From Flavobacteriaceae bacterium (lineage in GTDB: Bacteria; Bacteroidota; Bacteroidia; Flavobacteriales; Flavobacteriaceae), in contig JAKITD010000004.1 in the NCBI GenBank assembly GCA_021648265.1, positions 24,350 to 88,349 of the forward strand: 64,000 bases of DNA, given 5' to 3'. The position numbers and the translations under genes were made by a program. This document shows positions 40,851-49,933 of the stretch, piece by piece. The notes under the pieces were generated by a model that was not told the origin of the DNA, did not search any database, and saw only the letters and a program-made list of their open reading frames with translations. Positions within the stretch are counted from its first letter, which is position 1. Each line of letters starts with the position of its first letter.

Positions 40851-43667
40851 TTGAATTTCGACAAACTAGATACCAAAAAACACATCATCATTCAAGGTGC
40901 AAAATTGCATAATTTGAAGAATATTTCTGTAGCCATTCCTAGAAATAAATTAGTGGTAATTACCGGCTTATCTGGAAGTGGAAAATCTAGTCTCGCCTTC
41001 GATACACTCTATGCTGAAGGACAACGAAGGTATGTGGAAAGTTTATCATCTTATGCACGTCAGTTTTTAGGAAGACTCAACAAACCTAAAGTAGATTCAA
41101 TCAAAGGTATTTCACCAGCGATTGCCATTGAACAGAAAGTAAATTCTACCAATCCACGATCGACCGTTGGAACTTCCACCGAAATCTATGATTACCTGAA
41201 ATTATTATTTACAAGAATTGGGAAAACTATTTCACCAATTTCAGGAAAAGAAGTGAAAAAAGATAACATTTCGGATGTAATCAATTACATAAAGCAGTTT
41301 TCTGAAGGCGAAAAACTCCTCCTCCTCGCTCCTATTCAATTAGAAGAAGGAAGAACAATGGAAAACAAATTAATAGCATTAGCACAACAAGGATATGCTC
41401 GTGTTAAGTTTGAAAATACCGTTTTTCGGTTGGATGAATTAAAAGGTAAATCACTTCCGAAGAAAATAGATGTAGTCGTAGATCGTATCATTACCAAAGA
41501 CAATGAAGATTTTTACAATAGATTGGCAGATGCAGTGGAAATGTCATTCTTTGAAGGAAAAGGTAAACTTTATATTGAGAAACTTTCAGGCATCTCTTCC
41601 GAAGCAAATGCGAAGGAATACGAATCAATAAAAGAATTTAATAATCGCTTTGAAGCAGACGGGATTACATTTTTAACTCCCAATGTGCATCTATTCAGTT
41701 TTAATAATCCGTATGGTGCTTGTGAAACTTGCGAAGGTTATGGCGATGTAATTGGTATTGATGATGATTTGGTGATACCTAACACTGCACTTTCCGTTTT
41801 TGAAAATGCCATATTTGCTTGGCGTGGCGAAAGTATGAGTTGGTATCGCGATCAATTGGTGAATTCAGCTTATAAATTTGATTTTCCTATTCATAAACCT
41901 TGGTTTGAGCTTTCCGAAGAGCAAAAACAATTAGTTTGGGACGGAAACAAACATTTTACTGGATTGAATGAGTTTTTTGAGGAACTGACTTCTAAAAGTT
42001 ATAAAATCCAAAATCGAGTGATGCTTTCTCGCTATCGAGGAAAAACAAAATGTAGCACTTGTAAGGGAAAGAGATTACGGATAGAAGCAAGTTATGTTAA
42101 GATTAACGGAACCGCTATTCAGGAATTAGTGGAACTTCCTCTAGAAAAAGCATCCCTATTTTTTAAAAATTTAAAACTTAATAAATACGATCAAGTAATT
42201 GCTAAACGATTATTGATTGAAATTAACAACCGTCTCAAATTCTTAATCGATGTAGGTTTGAGCTATTTAACATTAAACAGAAAGTCAAATACGCTTTCTG
42301 GAGGAGAATCACAACGAATTAATTTAGCAACCTCCTTAGGAAGCAGCTTGGTAGGCTCTATGTATATTCTCGACGAACCTAGTATTGGTTTGCATCCAAA
42401 AGATACTGAACGATTAATTGAAGTATTAAAAAATCTTCGTGATTTAGGAAATACCGTAATCGTTGTCGAACACGATGAAGATATTATGAAAGCTGCCGAT
42501 GAAATTATAGATATAGGTCCAGAGGCGGGAACTTTTGGCGGTGAAGTTGTAGCTTCAGGAAGTTATGAAGATTTATTAAAATCGAATTCCCTTACTGCCA
42601 ACTATTTAAATGGAGTACTTTCAATTGAAGTTCCAAGCAAAAGGAGAACTTCAAAAAATAATATTCAACTTTTTGGTGCCAGACATAACAATCTTAAAAA
42701 TATAGATGTTACTTTCCCTTTAGGTTGTTTTACGGCAATTACGGGAGTTTCAGGAAGTGGAAAAAGCACCTTGGTTAAAAAAATATTATATCCTGCAATG
42801 CTGAAAGAAATTGGAGGCTATGGTGAAAAGCCTGGGCAATTCAGTAAAATTGAAGGAGATTTTTCAAGTTTAAAAAATGTAGAATTTATCAATCAGAATC
42901 CTATTGGGCGTTCAAGTCGTTCTAATCCTGTTACTTACATCAAAGCTTACGATGATATTCGGAATTTGTATGCTCGTCAAAAACTTTCGAACATTCGAGG
43001 GTATAAAGCCAAGCATTTTTCTTTTAATGTAGATGGAGGTCGGTGTGAAAATTGTAAAGGGGAAGGCGAAGTGACTATCGAAATGCAATTTATGGCAGAT
43101 GTCCATTTAGAATGTGATGTTTGTAAAGGAAGGCGTTTTAAAAAGGAAGTACTAGAAATACATTTCAACAAGAAAAGCATTCACGATATTTTAAGTATGA
43201 CAGTTGATGATGCGATTGATTTCTTTAAACTTCACGGAGAAAAGAAAATCACCAATAAACTACAACCGCTTCAAGATGTTGGATTGGGTTATGTTCAATT
43301 AGGACAAAGTTCATCTACCCTTTCTGGTGGTGAAGCACAACGAATTAAATTAGCTTCCTTTTTAGTTAAAGGAAATACTAAAGAAAAAGCCTTATTTATT
43401 TTCGATGAACCAACTACTGGACTTCATTTTCACGATATTAATAAATTACTAGCCTCTTTCTATGCTTTGTTAGATAAAGGACATACCGTAATTGTAGTAG
43501 AACATAATATGGACTTGATAAAATGTGCTGACCATATTATTGATTTAGGATTAGAAGGTGGCGAAAAAGGTGGTAAAGTAATGGCGGAAGGAACTCCGGA
43601 AGAAGTTTCAAAAAGCAAAAAGTCACTAACTGCAAAATACCTTTTAGAGAAATTCATAGTTAAATAA
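40851..43667 (+). CDS. uvrA: Excinuclease ABC subunit A
   Basis: ITGLSGSGKSSLAFDTLYAEGQRRYVESLSSYARQFL, LSGGESQRINLA, ITGVSGSGKSTL; TTG start. Confidence 0.96.
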   Translation: MNFDKLDTKKHIIIQGAKLHNLKNISVAIPRNKLVVITGLSGSGKSSLAFDTLYAEGQRRYVESLSSYARQFLGRLNKPKVDSIKGISPAIAIEQKVNSTNPRSTVGTSTEIYDYLKLLFTRIGKTISPISGKEVKKDNISDVINYIKQFSEGEKLLLLAPIQLEEGRTMENKLIALAQQGYARVKFENTVFRLDELKGKSLPKKIDVVVDRIITKDNEDFYNRLADAVEMSFFEGKGKLYIEKLSGISSEANAKEYESIKEFNNRFEADGITFLTPNVHLFSFNNPYGACETCEGYGDVIGIDDDLVIPNTALSVFENAIFAWRGESMSWYRDQLVNSAYKFDFPIHKPWFELSEEQKQLVWDGNKHFTGLNEFFEELTSKSYKIQNRVMLSRYRGKTKCSTCKGKRLRIEASYVKINGTAIQELVELPLEKASLFFKNLKLNKYDQVIAKRLLIEINNRLKFLIDVGLSYLTLNRKSNTLSGGESQRINLATSLGSSLVGSMYILDEPSIGLHPKDTERLIEVLKNLRDLGNTVIVVEHDEDIMKAADEIIDIGPEAGTFGGEVVASGSYEDLLKSNSLTANYLNGVLSIEVPSKRRTSKNNIQLFGARHNNLKNIDVTFPLGCFTAITGVSGSGKSTLVKKILYPAMLKEIGGYGEKPGQFSKIEGDFSSLKNVEFINQNPIGRSSRSNPVTYIKAYDDIRNLYARQKLSNIRGYKAKHFSFNVDGGRCENCKGEGEVTIEMQFMADVHLECDVCKGRRFKKEVLEIHFNKKSIHDILSMTVDDAIDFFKLHGEKKITNKLQPLQDVGLGYVQLGQSSSTLSGGEAQRIKLASFLVKGNTKEKALFIFDEPTTGLHFHDINKLLASFYALLDKGHTVIVVEHNMDLIKCADHIIDLGLEGGEKGGKVMAEGTPEEVSKSKKSLTAKYLLEKFIVK

Positions 43668-43695
43668 ATCATAAACCAGCAGAAATATATTTTTA

Positions 43696-43711
43696 TGGCA
43701 CGGTGATTGCA
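43696..43711 (+). promoter_or_regulatory. Sigma-54 -24/-12 promoter TGGCACG-GTGA-TTGCA
   Basis: Exact match to the TGGCACG-N4-TTGCW consensus. Confidence 0.75.
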
Positions 43712-43721
43712 AACTGTATTT

Positions 43722-43814
43722 CCGTAAAGTAATAAGTTATACTTTCATATAAAGTTTTGGTTGGTTAGTTTTTAAAATCCGTTTTCAGATTTATTCTGAA
43801 GGCGGTTTTTTTAG
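43722..43814 (+). ncRNA. Candidate sigma-54-dependent small RNA of about 90 nt
   Basis: Consensus sigma-54 promoter upstream; hairpin AAATCCGTTTTCAG..CTGAAGGCGGTTTTTTT downstream; no substantial ORF. Confidence 0.45.
43776..43814 (+). terminator. Rho-independent terminator
   Basis: AAATCCGTTTTCAG..CTGAAGGCGG-TTTTTTT. Confidence 0.75.
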
Positions 43815-43891
43815 TTTTACAAATTATTTTCAGAAATCAACTAATTTTCAATTCACCTCTAAAGCACCGTATATATTGCCTTTATAATTTA

Positions 43892-43907
43892 TGGCACAAT
43901 CATTGAT
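43892..43907 (+). promoter_or_regulatory. Second sigma-54-like promoter TGGCACA-ATCA-TTGAT
   Basis: Intact -24 element, degenerate -12; 50 bp before the 43957 start. Confidence 0.5.
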
Positions 43908-43956
43908 ACTGTAACAATGAACAATTAAACGGAATGTTTAACCTAAAATTTGAATT

Positions 43957-45051
43957 ATGAAAAACTCAATCACATTAGCAATCGGAATTTTCTTTATAAG
44001 TATATTTTCAGTAATAGCTTCAGAAGAACAAAACAATAATTACTACGGAAACGGTTATGGGAAATCATACATTTTCACAGAACAAAATGTAGAGTTTTCA
44101 GTATATCCTGATGGACAATTTGATTTTACCTATTTAGGAAACTACAATGGTTCAAGTTCTAGTTTAATAATTAGTTCTCCAAATGTAAACATCAGTTATA
44201 ATTCGGGTTATAATTACGATATGTATGTGCAATATGATGATTATGGAGCGGTAATTCAAGTAGAAGATATTCCAATTTATTATGACGAATTTGGACGAAT
44301 TGCTCAAGCTGGTTCAGTAGAGATTAGGTATTATAATAGTCGTATAGTTCGTGTTGGAGGATTAAACGTTTATTATAACAATTACGGAAATTTTGCCTAC
44401 ACAATGGGCTATATAAATCCATATAATCATTACTATGTTTATAGACCTTGGCACTCTTATTATGTTCGCCCATTTTATGCGAGTTGTGTAGTATATAATT
44501 ATCCTTACAGAAGATATTATCAACCAACACGATATGATTTTAATGTTCATTCTAATTACTATTCTAACAGAGGAAGAAGCAATATTGCTTACACCAACGG
44601 AAGAAGAAGTTTTAACAACCCAGGAAGTCGTGTTCATTATAAAAACGGAAGAACTGCGGTTAATAAAGAGTATAAATCTAATAGAAGAAATACATCTGTA
44701 GCAACTACTAATTCAAGAAGTGGAAATTCAAGTACTAAAAGAAGTTATTCTTCAAGTAAAAATAACTCGAAAAGCACTAGATATAATGCTTCTTCCAATA
44801 ATTCGAATACTAGAAAAGTATCTTATAGTAGAAGCAATCATACGACAAAACCTGTTCCAAGATCTAATTATAAAAGATCTTCAAACACTACAAAACAAAA
44901 GAAAGCTGTGACAACAAACAAAAGAAACAGCTCGTATAAAAGTAATACTAGAAAAACTGTAGCAACAAACTCCACTAGAAGCAGTTCAAGCAACAGAAAA
45001 ACAAGTACAAATTCTCGAAGTAGCTCTTCAAAACTTAGCAGAGGATTATAA
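43957..45051 (+). CDS. Secreted Y/N-rich protein with a long basic S/R/K/N low-complexity tail
   Basis: Signal peptide; YDEFGRIAQ / YNNYGNF repeats; about 150-aa basic C-terminus. Confidence 0.8.
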   Translation: MKNSITLAIGIFFISIFSVIASEEQNNNYYGNGYGKSYIFTEQNVEFSVYPDGQFDFTYLGNYNGSSSSLIISSPNVNISYNSGYNYDMYVQYDDYGAVIQVEDIPIYYDEFGRIAQAGSVEIRYYNSRIVRVGGLNVYYNNYGNFAYTMGYINPYNHYYVYRPWHSYYVRPFYASCVVYNYPYRRYYQPTRYDFNVHSNYYSNRGRSNIAYTNGRRSFNNPGSRVHYKNGRTAVNKEYKSNRRNTSVATTNSRSGNSSTKRSYSSSKNNSKSTRYNASSNNSNTRKVSYSRSNHTTKPVPRSNYKRSSNTTKQKKAVTTNKRNSSYKSNTRKTVATNSTRSSSSNRKTSTNSRSSSSKLSRGL

Positions 45052-45068
45052 AACTTTGGTTAGTTAGT

Positions 45069-45108
45069 TTTGAAACCCTCGTTAGACAATATGTTTATCG
45101 AGGGTTTT
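45069..45108. terminator. Terminator between convergent genes
   Basis: AAACCCTCG..CGAGGGTTTT. Confidence 0.75.
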
Positions 45109-46435
45109 GTTTTAACTTTAATAGCAATTCACTCATTTTCTTAGTCAGTTCCCTCCTACTATATTTCGCAATATTTTTAGATTCTGAAACCAAATTACCT
45201 TCTTTAAATTTTTCATAATAAGTGAGAATTTGAGCTTTTAATTTTTTCTCTTCCAAATAGAGAAAATAATTACCTGAATTTGTTTCAGTAAGAATAGTTT
45301 CTACATCACTTCCGTTTGGTCCTAATGCAATAATAGGTCTTTTAGCAGCTAAATATTCAAATAATTTCCCCGGAATAATTGCTTTGGTTTCCGGAGTATC
45401 CATTTCAACTAATAATAAAATTTGAGCATTATATTGAAATTGAATTGCTTCTTGATGCGAAACATAACCAACTATTTCACAGTTTTCTGTTAATCCAAAT
45501 TCCCGAATACTTTCTGTAATTTCATCACCAACAATACCAACTAGTTTTATTTGTAAATCAGTTTTAAAACCAGTGTTGCTATTGGTTATTTCTGAAAGAA
45601 CTTTCCATAATATTTCAGGATTCCGATTGCTTAACAAAGAACCTATATGCACCAAGGTAAATTGAGTATCTAATTGAGTATAAATGCTATCTGAAGCTTC
45701 ATAACCATTGGTAATAACTTCAATTGGTTGAGTAGTAATAATAGAAAATTCATTTTTTGTATTCTGACTAGTAACTACAATCTGATCCGCTTTATTTAAA
45801 ACTTTTTGTTCTAAATATTTGTGTTTTTTTTGAGAGGATTTGCTTAATCGTAGTGATTTATGATAATGAATAGTTGTCCAAGGATCCCGAAAATCTGCCA
45901 ACCATTTTACATCCGTTTTTTCTTTTAATTGCATTCCTATTAAATGTAAACTATGTGGTGGTCCTGTAGTTATAATTGTATCTATTTTATTTTCTGAAAT
46001 GTATTTTTCAAGATATGCTACGGAAGGCTTCACCCAACCAATTCTAGCATCGGGAATAAAAAAATTACCTCGTACCCAAAGCATCAATTTTTCTAAAACT
46101 GATTGTTTTTTATTGGTGATAATTCCACTACTGACTTGCTTTGTTTTCTTTTTTGAAAACATTTTTGCAAATCCGTAGGGTTCTTTAATGGGTTGTTTTA
46201 TGATGGAAATTCCTTTGGGTACTTCAGAAAGAAGACTTTCATCTAATAAAGGATAATGTGGGTTTTCAGGAATATAAACAGTAGGTTCAATCCCGAACTC
46301 TCTAAAGTAAGCAACAAATTTTAACCAACGCTGTACGCCTGGTCCTCCTGCTGGTGGCCAATAGTAGGAAATTACCAACACACCTGCGGAGGCAGGTGTC
46401 TCATAATTATTAGTTGTAAATTCACTTCTCACCAA
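45095..46435 (-). CDS. Glycosyltransferase, GT4-like
   Basis: VISYYWPPAGGPGVQRWLKFVAYF, TGPPHSLHLIG, LADFRDPWT, PGKLFEYLAAKRPIIALGP. Confidence 0.9.
   Translation of the reverse strand: MVRSEFTTNNYETPASAGVLVISYYWPPAGGPGVQRWLKFVAYFREFGIEPTVYIPENPHYPLLDESLLSEVPKGISIIKQPIKEPYGFAKMFSKKKTKQVSSGIITNKKQSVLEKLMLWVRGNFFIPDARIGWVKPSVAYLEKYISENKIDTIITTGPPHSLHLIGMQLKEKTDVKWLADFRDPWTTIHYHKSLRLSKSSQKKHKYLEQKVLNKADQIVVTSQNTKNEFSIITTQPIEVITNGYEASDSIYTQLDTQFTLVHIGSLLSNRNPEILWKVLSEITNSNTGFKTDLQIKLVGIVGDEITESIREFGLTENCEIVGYVSHQEAIQFQYNAQILLLVEMDTPETKAIIPGKLFEYLAAKRPIIALGPNGSDVETILTETNSGNYFLYLEEKKLKAQILTYYEKFKEGNLVSESKNIAKYSRRELTKKMSELLLKLKQNPR
46379..46404. repeat. Palindromic repeat inside the glycosyltransferase 5' end (ATGAGACACCTGCCTCCGCAGGTGTG)
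   Basis: Related to the 47052-47074 repeat. Confidence 0.65.
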
Positions 46436-46437
46436 AC

Positions 46438-46716
46438 CTATTTATAAAATTTTTTATGATGCAGAACCTTTACAATAAAAACAGATTTTTCTTCAATTAA
46501 GAAATGCAAACCAAATGGAAATTTATTAGTATGAGCAATCCTGATGTCTCGATATCTTTTTTGAAAATGCAACGGGTTTGTTTTTAATTTTTCAATTATT
46601 TGGTTTATTTCAAATGAATATTTTATTGCTAAAGATTCTGAAATTAATTGATAATAATTGAATGATTCCTTAATATTAGATTGTGCTACACCAGAAACAA
46701 ATACTTTGTATTCCAT
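46438..46716 (-). CDS. RelE/ParE-family toxin
   Basis: 92 aa; ESFNYYQLISESLAIKYSFEINQIIEKLKTNPLHFQKRY; downstream of a small candidate antitoxin. Confidence 0.82.
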   Translation of the reverse strand: MEYKVFVSGVAQSNIKESFNYYQLISESLAIKYSFEINQIIEKLKTNPLHFQKRYRDIRIAHTNKFPFGLHFLIEEKSVFIVKVLHHKKFYK

Positions 46717-46967
46717 TATTTTTGGAATACTTTATTTTTCACATCTTCCCAAGGAGCATAATTTAATTCTCCTTTTTTATGTTTTTCTAACATTTCATCC
46801 ATCATCAATTTATATTCATTAGATAATTCGAAATCTTGGGCTTTCTTTATTAAAATTTGCTCCATAAAATTTTTTAAGTTTCGACCTTCTTTTTCAGCTT
46901 GAATCTTTAATAGTACAATCGTTTCTTCATTTAAAGAAACTTCCTTTCTTTTTTTTTGTAGCATCAT
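46716..46967 (-). CDS. Candidate antitoxin of the ParE/RelE pair
   Basis: RHH-like EVSLNEETIVLLKIQAEKEGRNLKNFMEQIL; overlaps the toxin start. Confidence 0.75.
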   Translation of the reverse strand: MMLQKKRKEVSLNEETIVLLKIQAEKEGRNLKNFMEQILIKKAQDFELSNEYKLMMDEMLEKHKKGELNYAPWEDVKNKVFQK

Positions 46968-47025
46968 CGTAATTTATACAGCTAATATACGTATAAAATA
47001 CAATTATTTGATGTTTTTGGTTTTC

Positions 47026-49476
47026 TTAGGCTTTTAAGCTTTCTGTTTCATGAGATTCCTGCCTGCGCAGGAATACTACCCCACCAACAAATACCAGTAC
47101 AAACAAAATACTACTCGCTAGACTTATTTTACTTCCAGTTGCAACTACTTGAGGTTCAAATTTAAACTCGATCGTATGTTTTCCCTCAGGAATTGTCATT
47201 GCTCGTAAGATATAATTTGCTCTAAAATAATTTGTTAATTCTCCATCTATATAGGCATTCCAACCTTTTGGGTAATATACTTCAGAAAAAAGAGCTAATT
47301 GTGGAGAGTTGGTTTCAGATTCGTATTTTAAATGATTTGGACTGTGACTTAGTAACTTAATAGTGGCTGTAGAATCTCTTTGAATATTTTCTAAAGGCAA
47401 TAAGACTTTAAACTCCCTATTAATAATGGCTGTTTTCTTGGTATCTAAGCTATCTAGAAATTTAATTTCTTCATTGGCATTTTCAGCAAACATCACATTT
47501 TTCACCAACCAAGCTGGGCCGTTTGCATAGGGATTTCGTTGTGGAACTTCAGTACCATTTTTACTTTGAGTAATGATGTATTTCACATTCATCATATTCA
47601 AAATTCCAACATCTCCTTTACTCAAATAAAAATCATCAATATCCTGCATTCTTCCTGGTTTTGCAGCGTGATAGCCTCCTAAAGCATTGTGATAATAACT
47701 TGCTCTTCCACTGTTAAAAGGATTTGAAGTGATATCATAAACTCTATAATAACCGTTGTCTTTAAGTATCTCTTTATCTGCAAAGTTTTCCTGAAATGGG
47801 TGATCCATTACTCGAGCCATTACAAAATCATCGTTATTTACGTAGCGTCTATCCACTCCAACTAAATCAATAATGATTAATAATCCTAAAATGCCAATGG
47901 CTAAACTTAGTTTTAATTTTTCTTTTAAAAACAACCAAAGTACTCCTGCTGAAATCAACACAAATACTAGTGAGCGAATTGAATCTGTCATAAACAAAGT
48001 CATTCGATCTTCTCGCATAGCATCCACAAATCCAGGTCCTAAATCCTTCATAAAATAAGAGTCGTAAGGACTTGAAAAACTAAATAAGGAAGATTTAAAT
48101 AAGATAAAAATTAAAGCAACTCCACCTGTAATTCCTGTGGCATATAGCAATGCTTTTTTTCTTGTTTCTGATTTTCCTGAAGCCTTAAAAAAGAAATGAT
48201 GCAATCCAACAATCGCTAAAATTGGTAAAATCATTTCCAATAAAACCTGAATAGAAGAAACCGCTCTAAACTTGTTGTATAAAGGAATATTATCAATAAA
48301 AAAGTCGGTAAGTAAACTGAAATTCTTTCCCCAAGACAAAAATAAGCTAAGTAAAAAACCAGCAGTTAGCCACCATTTCATTTTTCCTTTTATCAGAAAT
48401 AAAGCAAGAATTGCTAAAAATATAATTACTGCACCCACATAGGCTGGAGCAGCAACAATAGGTTGGTCTCCCCAATACATTGGCACTTGATTTAGCAATT
48501 GATTAGCTTCTTGAGGAGAAGCACCCAATTGCATCACAGCATCTAAAGTTTTTGGATCATCTGGGAGTGGTTCTGAATTACCACCGCCCATAAATCTAGG
48601 GATAAATAAGTTAAAACTTTCTAGTTTTCCGTAGCTATATTCAGTAATGTAATTATAATCTAAACCTTTGTTAGCTTCTTTTGGGCTTCCGTCTGCATTG
48701 ACGGTTAATTCACTTTTTCCTCTGGTAGAAGTATCTGCATACTCTTTGGTAGCCAAGATGTTAGTGGCGTTCATCCCAATAGCTAATAAAACTCCAGCTG
48801 CCATAATCCCGACTGCTTTAAAATACTGCGGAAGGGTTTTATTTTTTACCGAATCTATTAAATAAACAATTCCTATAACAATTACTAAAAGCATTAAATA
48901 ATAGGTCATTTGAAAGTGATTTGTAACCAATTCCAATGCCATAGCGATGGTAGTAAGTAAGAACCCGTAGAGATATTTTTTTCTGAAAGTGAGTATAATT
49001 CCACTTAAAACCAAGGGCATATAGGCAATCGCATGGGCCTTTGCATTATGTCCTACTCCCAATATTATTATTAAATAAGTAGAAAAACCAAAAGCCAAAG
49101 CACCTACAAAAGCTAATTTATAATTAATTTTTAAGACTAAAAATAAAATATACATACCTATAAAATACAGAAAAAGATAATCGGCAGGTCTTGGTAAAAA
49201 CCGAATAGTTAAATCTAATTTTTTAATATAATTATGTGGATATTTAGCTCCTAATTGGTAGGTTGGCATACCACCAAAAGCCGAATTGGTCCAATAGGTT
49301 TCTTCTCCAGTTGTTTTTCTGAAATCGTTTTGCTGCTTTGCCATTCCAGTATATTGTACAATATCACTCTGAAATATTTTTTTTCCTTGCAAAACTGGAC
49401 TAAAATAAGCGAGTGAAATAATTACAAATAATACGAATACACCAATATGTGGGAGATACTTTTTAAAACGTTGCAT
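47026..49476 (-). CDS. YfhO-family membrane protein
   Basis: Multi-TM; SEVYYPKGWNAYIDGELTNYFRANYILRAMTIPEGKHTIEFKFEP. Confidence 0.92.
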   Translation of the reverse strand: MQRFKKYLPHIGVFVLFVIISLAYFSPVLQGKKIFQSDIVQYTGMAKQQNDFRKTTGEETYWTNSAFGGMPTYQLGAKYPHNYIKKLDLTIRFLPRPADYLFLYFIGMYILFLVLKINYKLAFVGALAFGFSTYLIIILGVGHNAKAHAIAYMPLVLSGIILTFRKKYLYGFLLTTIAMALELVTNHFQMTYYLMLLVIVIGIVYLIDSVKNKTLPQYFKAVGIMAAGVLLAIGMNATNILATKEYADTSTRGKSELTVNADGSPKEANKGLDYNYITEYSYGKLESFNLFIPRFMGGGNSEPLPDDPKTLDAVMQLGASPQEANQLLNQVPMYWGDQPIVAAPAYVGAVIIFLAILALFLIKGKMKWWLTAGFLLSLFLSWGKNFSLLTDFFIDNIPLYNKFRAVSSIQVLLEMILPILAIVGLHHFFFKASGKSETRKKALLYATGITGGVALIFILFKSSLFSFSSPYDSYFMKDLGPGFVDAMREDRMTLFMTDSIRSLVFVLISAGVLWLFLKEKLKLSLAIGILGLLIIIDLVGVDRRYVNNDDFVMARVMDHPFQENFADKEILKDNGYYRVYDITSNPFNSGRASYYHNALGGYHAAKPGRMQDIDDFYLSKGDVGILNMMNVKYIITQSKNGTEVPQRNPYANGPAWLVKNVMFAENANEEIKFLDSLDTKKTAIINREFKVLLPLENIQRDSTATIKLLSHSPNHLKYESETNSPQLALFSEVYYPKGWNAYIDGELTNYFRANYILRAMTIPEGKHTIEFKFEPQVVATGSKISLASSILFVLVFVGGVVFLRRQESHETESLKA
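47052..47074. repeat. Palindromic repeat inside the YfhO-family 3' end (GAGATTCCTGCCTGCGCAGGAAT)
   Basis: Inverted repeat translated as FLRRQES. Confidence 0.65.
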
Positions 49477-49561
49477 AATTATATTGAAAATAAAACTGGG
49501 GGAATTTATGAAAATTTGCTCAATTTTATTCCATAAAAGAAAAATAGTATTTAATTACGAA

Positions 49562-49828
49562 CTATTCTATTTCTTCAAAATCTACATATTCACCGACAGT
49601 AGATTTAGAAGTTTTTGTTTTGGCGTTTTTGGGGTCAATGCTAACCTTTCCCTCTTCTTGATTCTGACTAGGTGTATTAAAAGGATTATTACCAAAAGCC
49701 TGACCAAATCGCTCATTTGCTTTCTTTGCAACATATCGCATTAAGTAAGGTTTTGAAAACTTTAAAATAATCTTCAAGGCATAATATACCAGAAGTATAA
49801 TTAAAATCGTTTCTAAAAAAGAATTCAT
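49562..49828 (-). CDS. DUF4834-type small membrane protein
   Basis: N-terminal TM, RYVAKKANERFGQAFGNNPF. Confidence 0.75.
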   Translation of the reverse strand: MNSFLETILIILLVYYALKIILKFSKPYLMRYVAKKANERFGQAFGNNPFNTPSQNQEEGKVSIDPKNAKTKTSKSTVGEYVDFEEIE

Positions 49829-49907
49829 AGTTTTTTAATTCTTGTCAAAAATACAAATAGTCTATTTAATTTTAAAAAAAACTACTATTAAATAAACGAT
49901 AAATATA

Positions 49908-49915
49908 TATCTTTG
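49908..49915 (+). promoter_or_regulatory. Bacteroidota -7 box TATCTTTG
   Basis: Matches TAnnTTTG, 18 bp upstream of the likely ATG 49934. Confidence 0.5.
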
Positions 49916-49933
49916 AACTTAACTGAATTTTTT

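Noticed and set aside
44324-44637. 68- and 91-aa minus-strand ORFs
   Set aside because: Antisense to the Y/N-rich secreted protein; produced by biased composition
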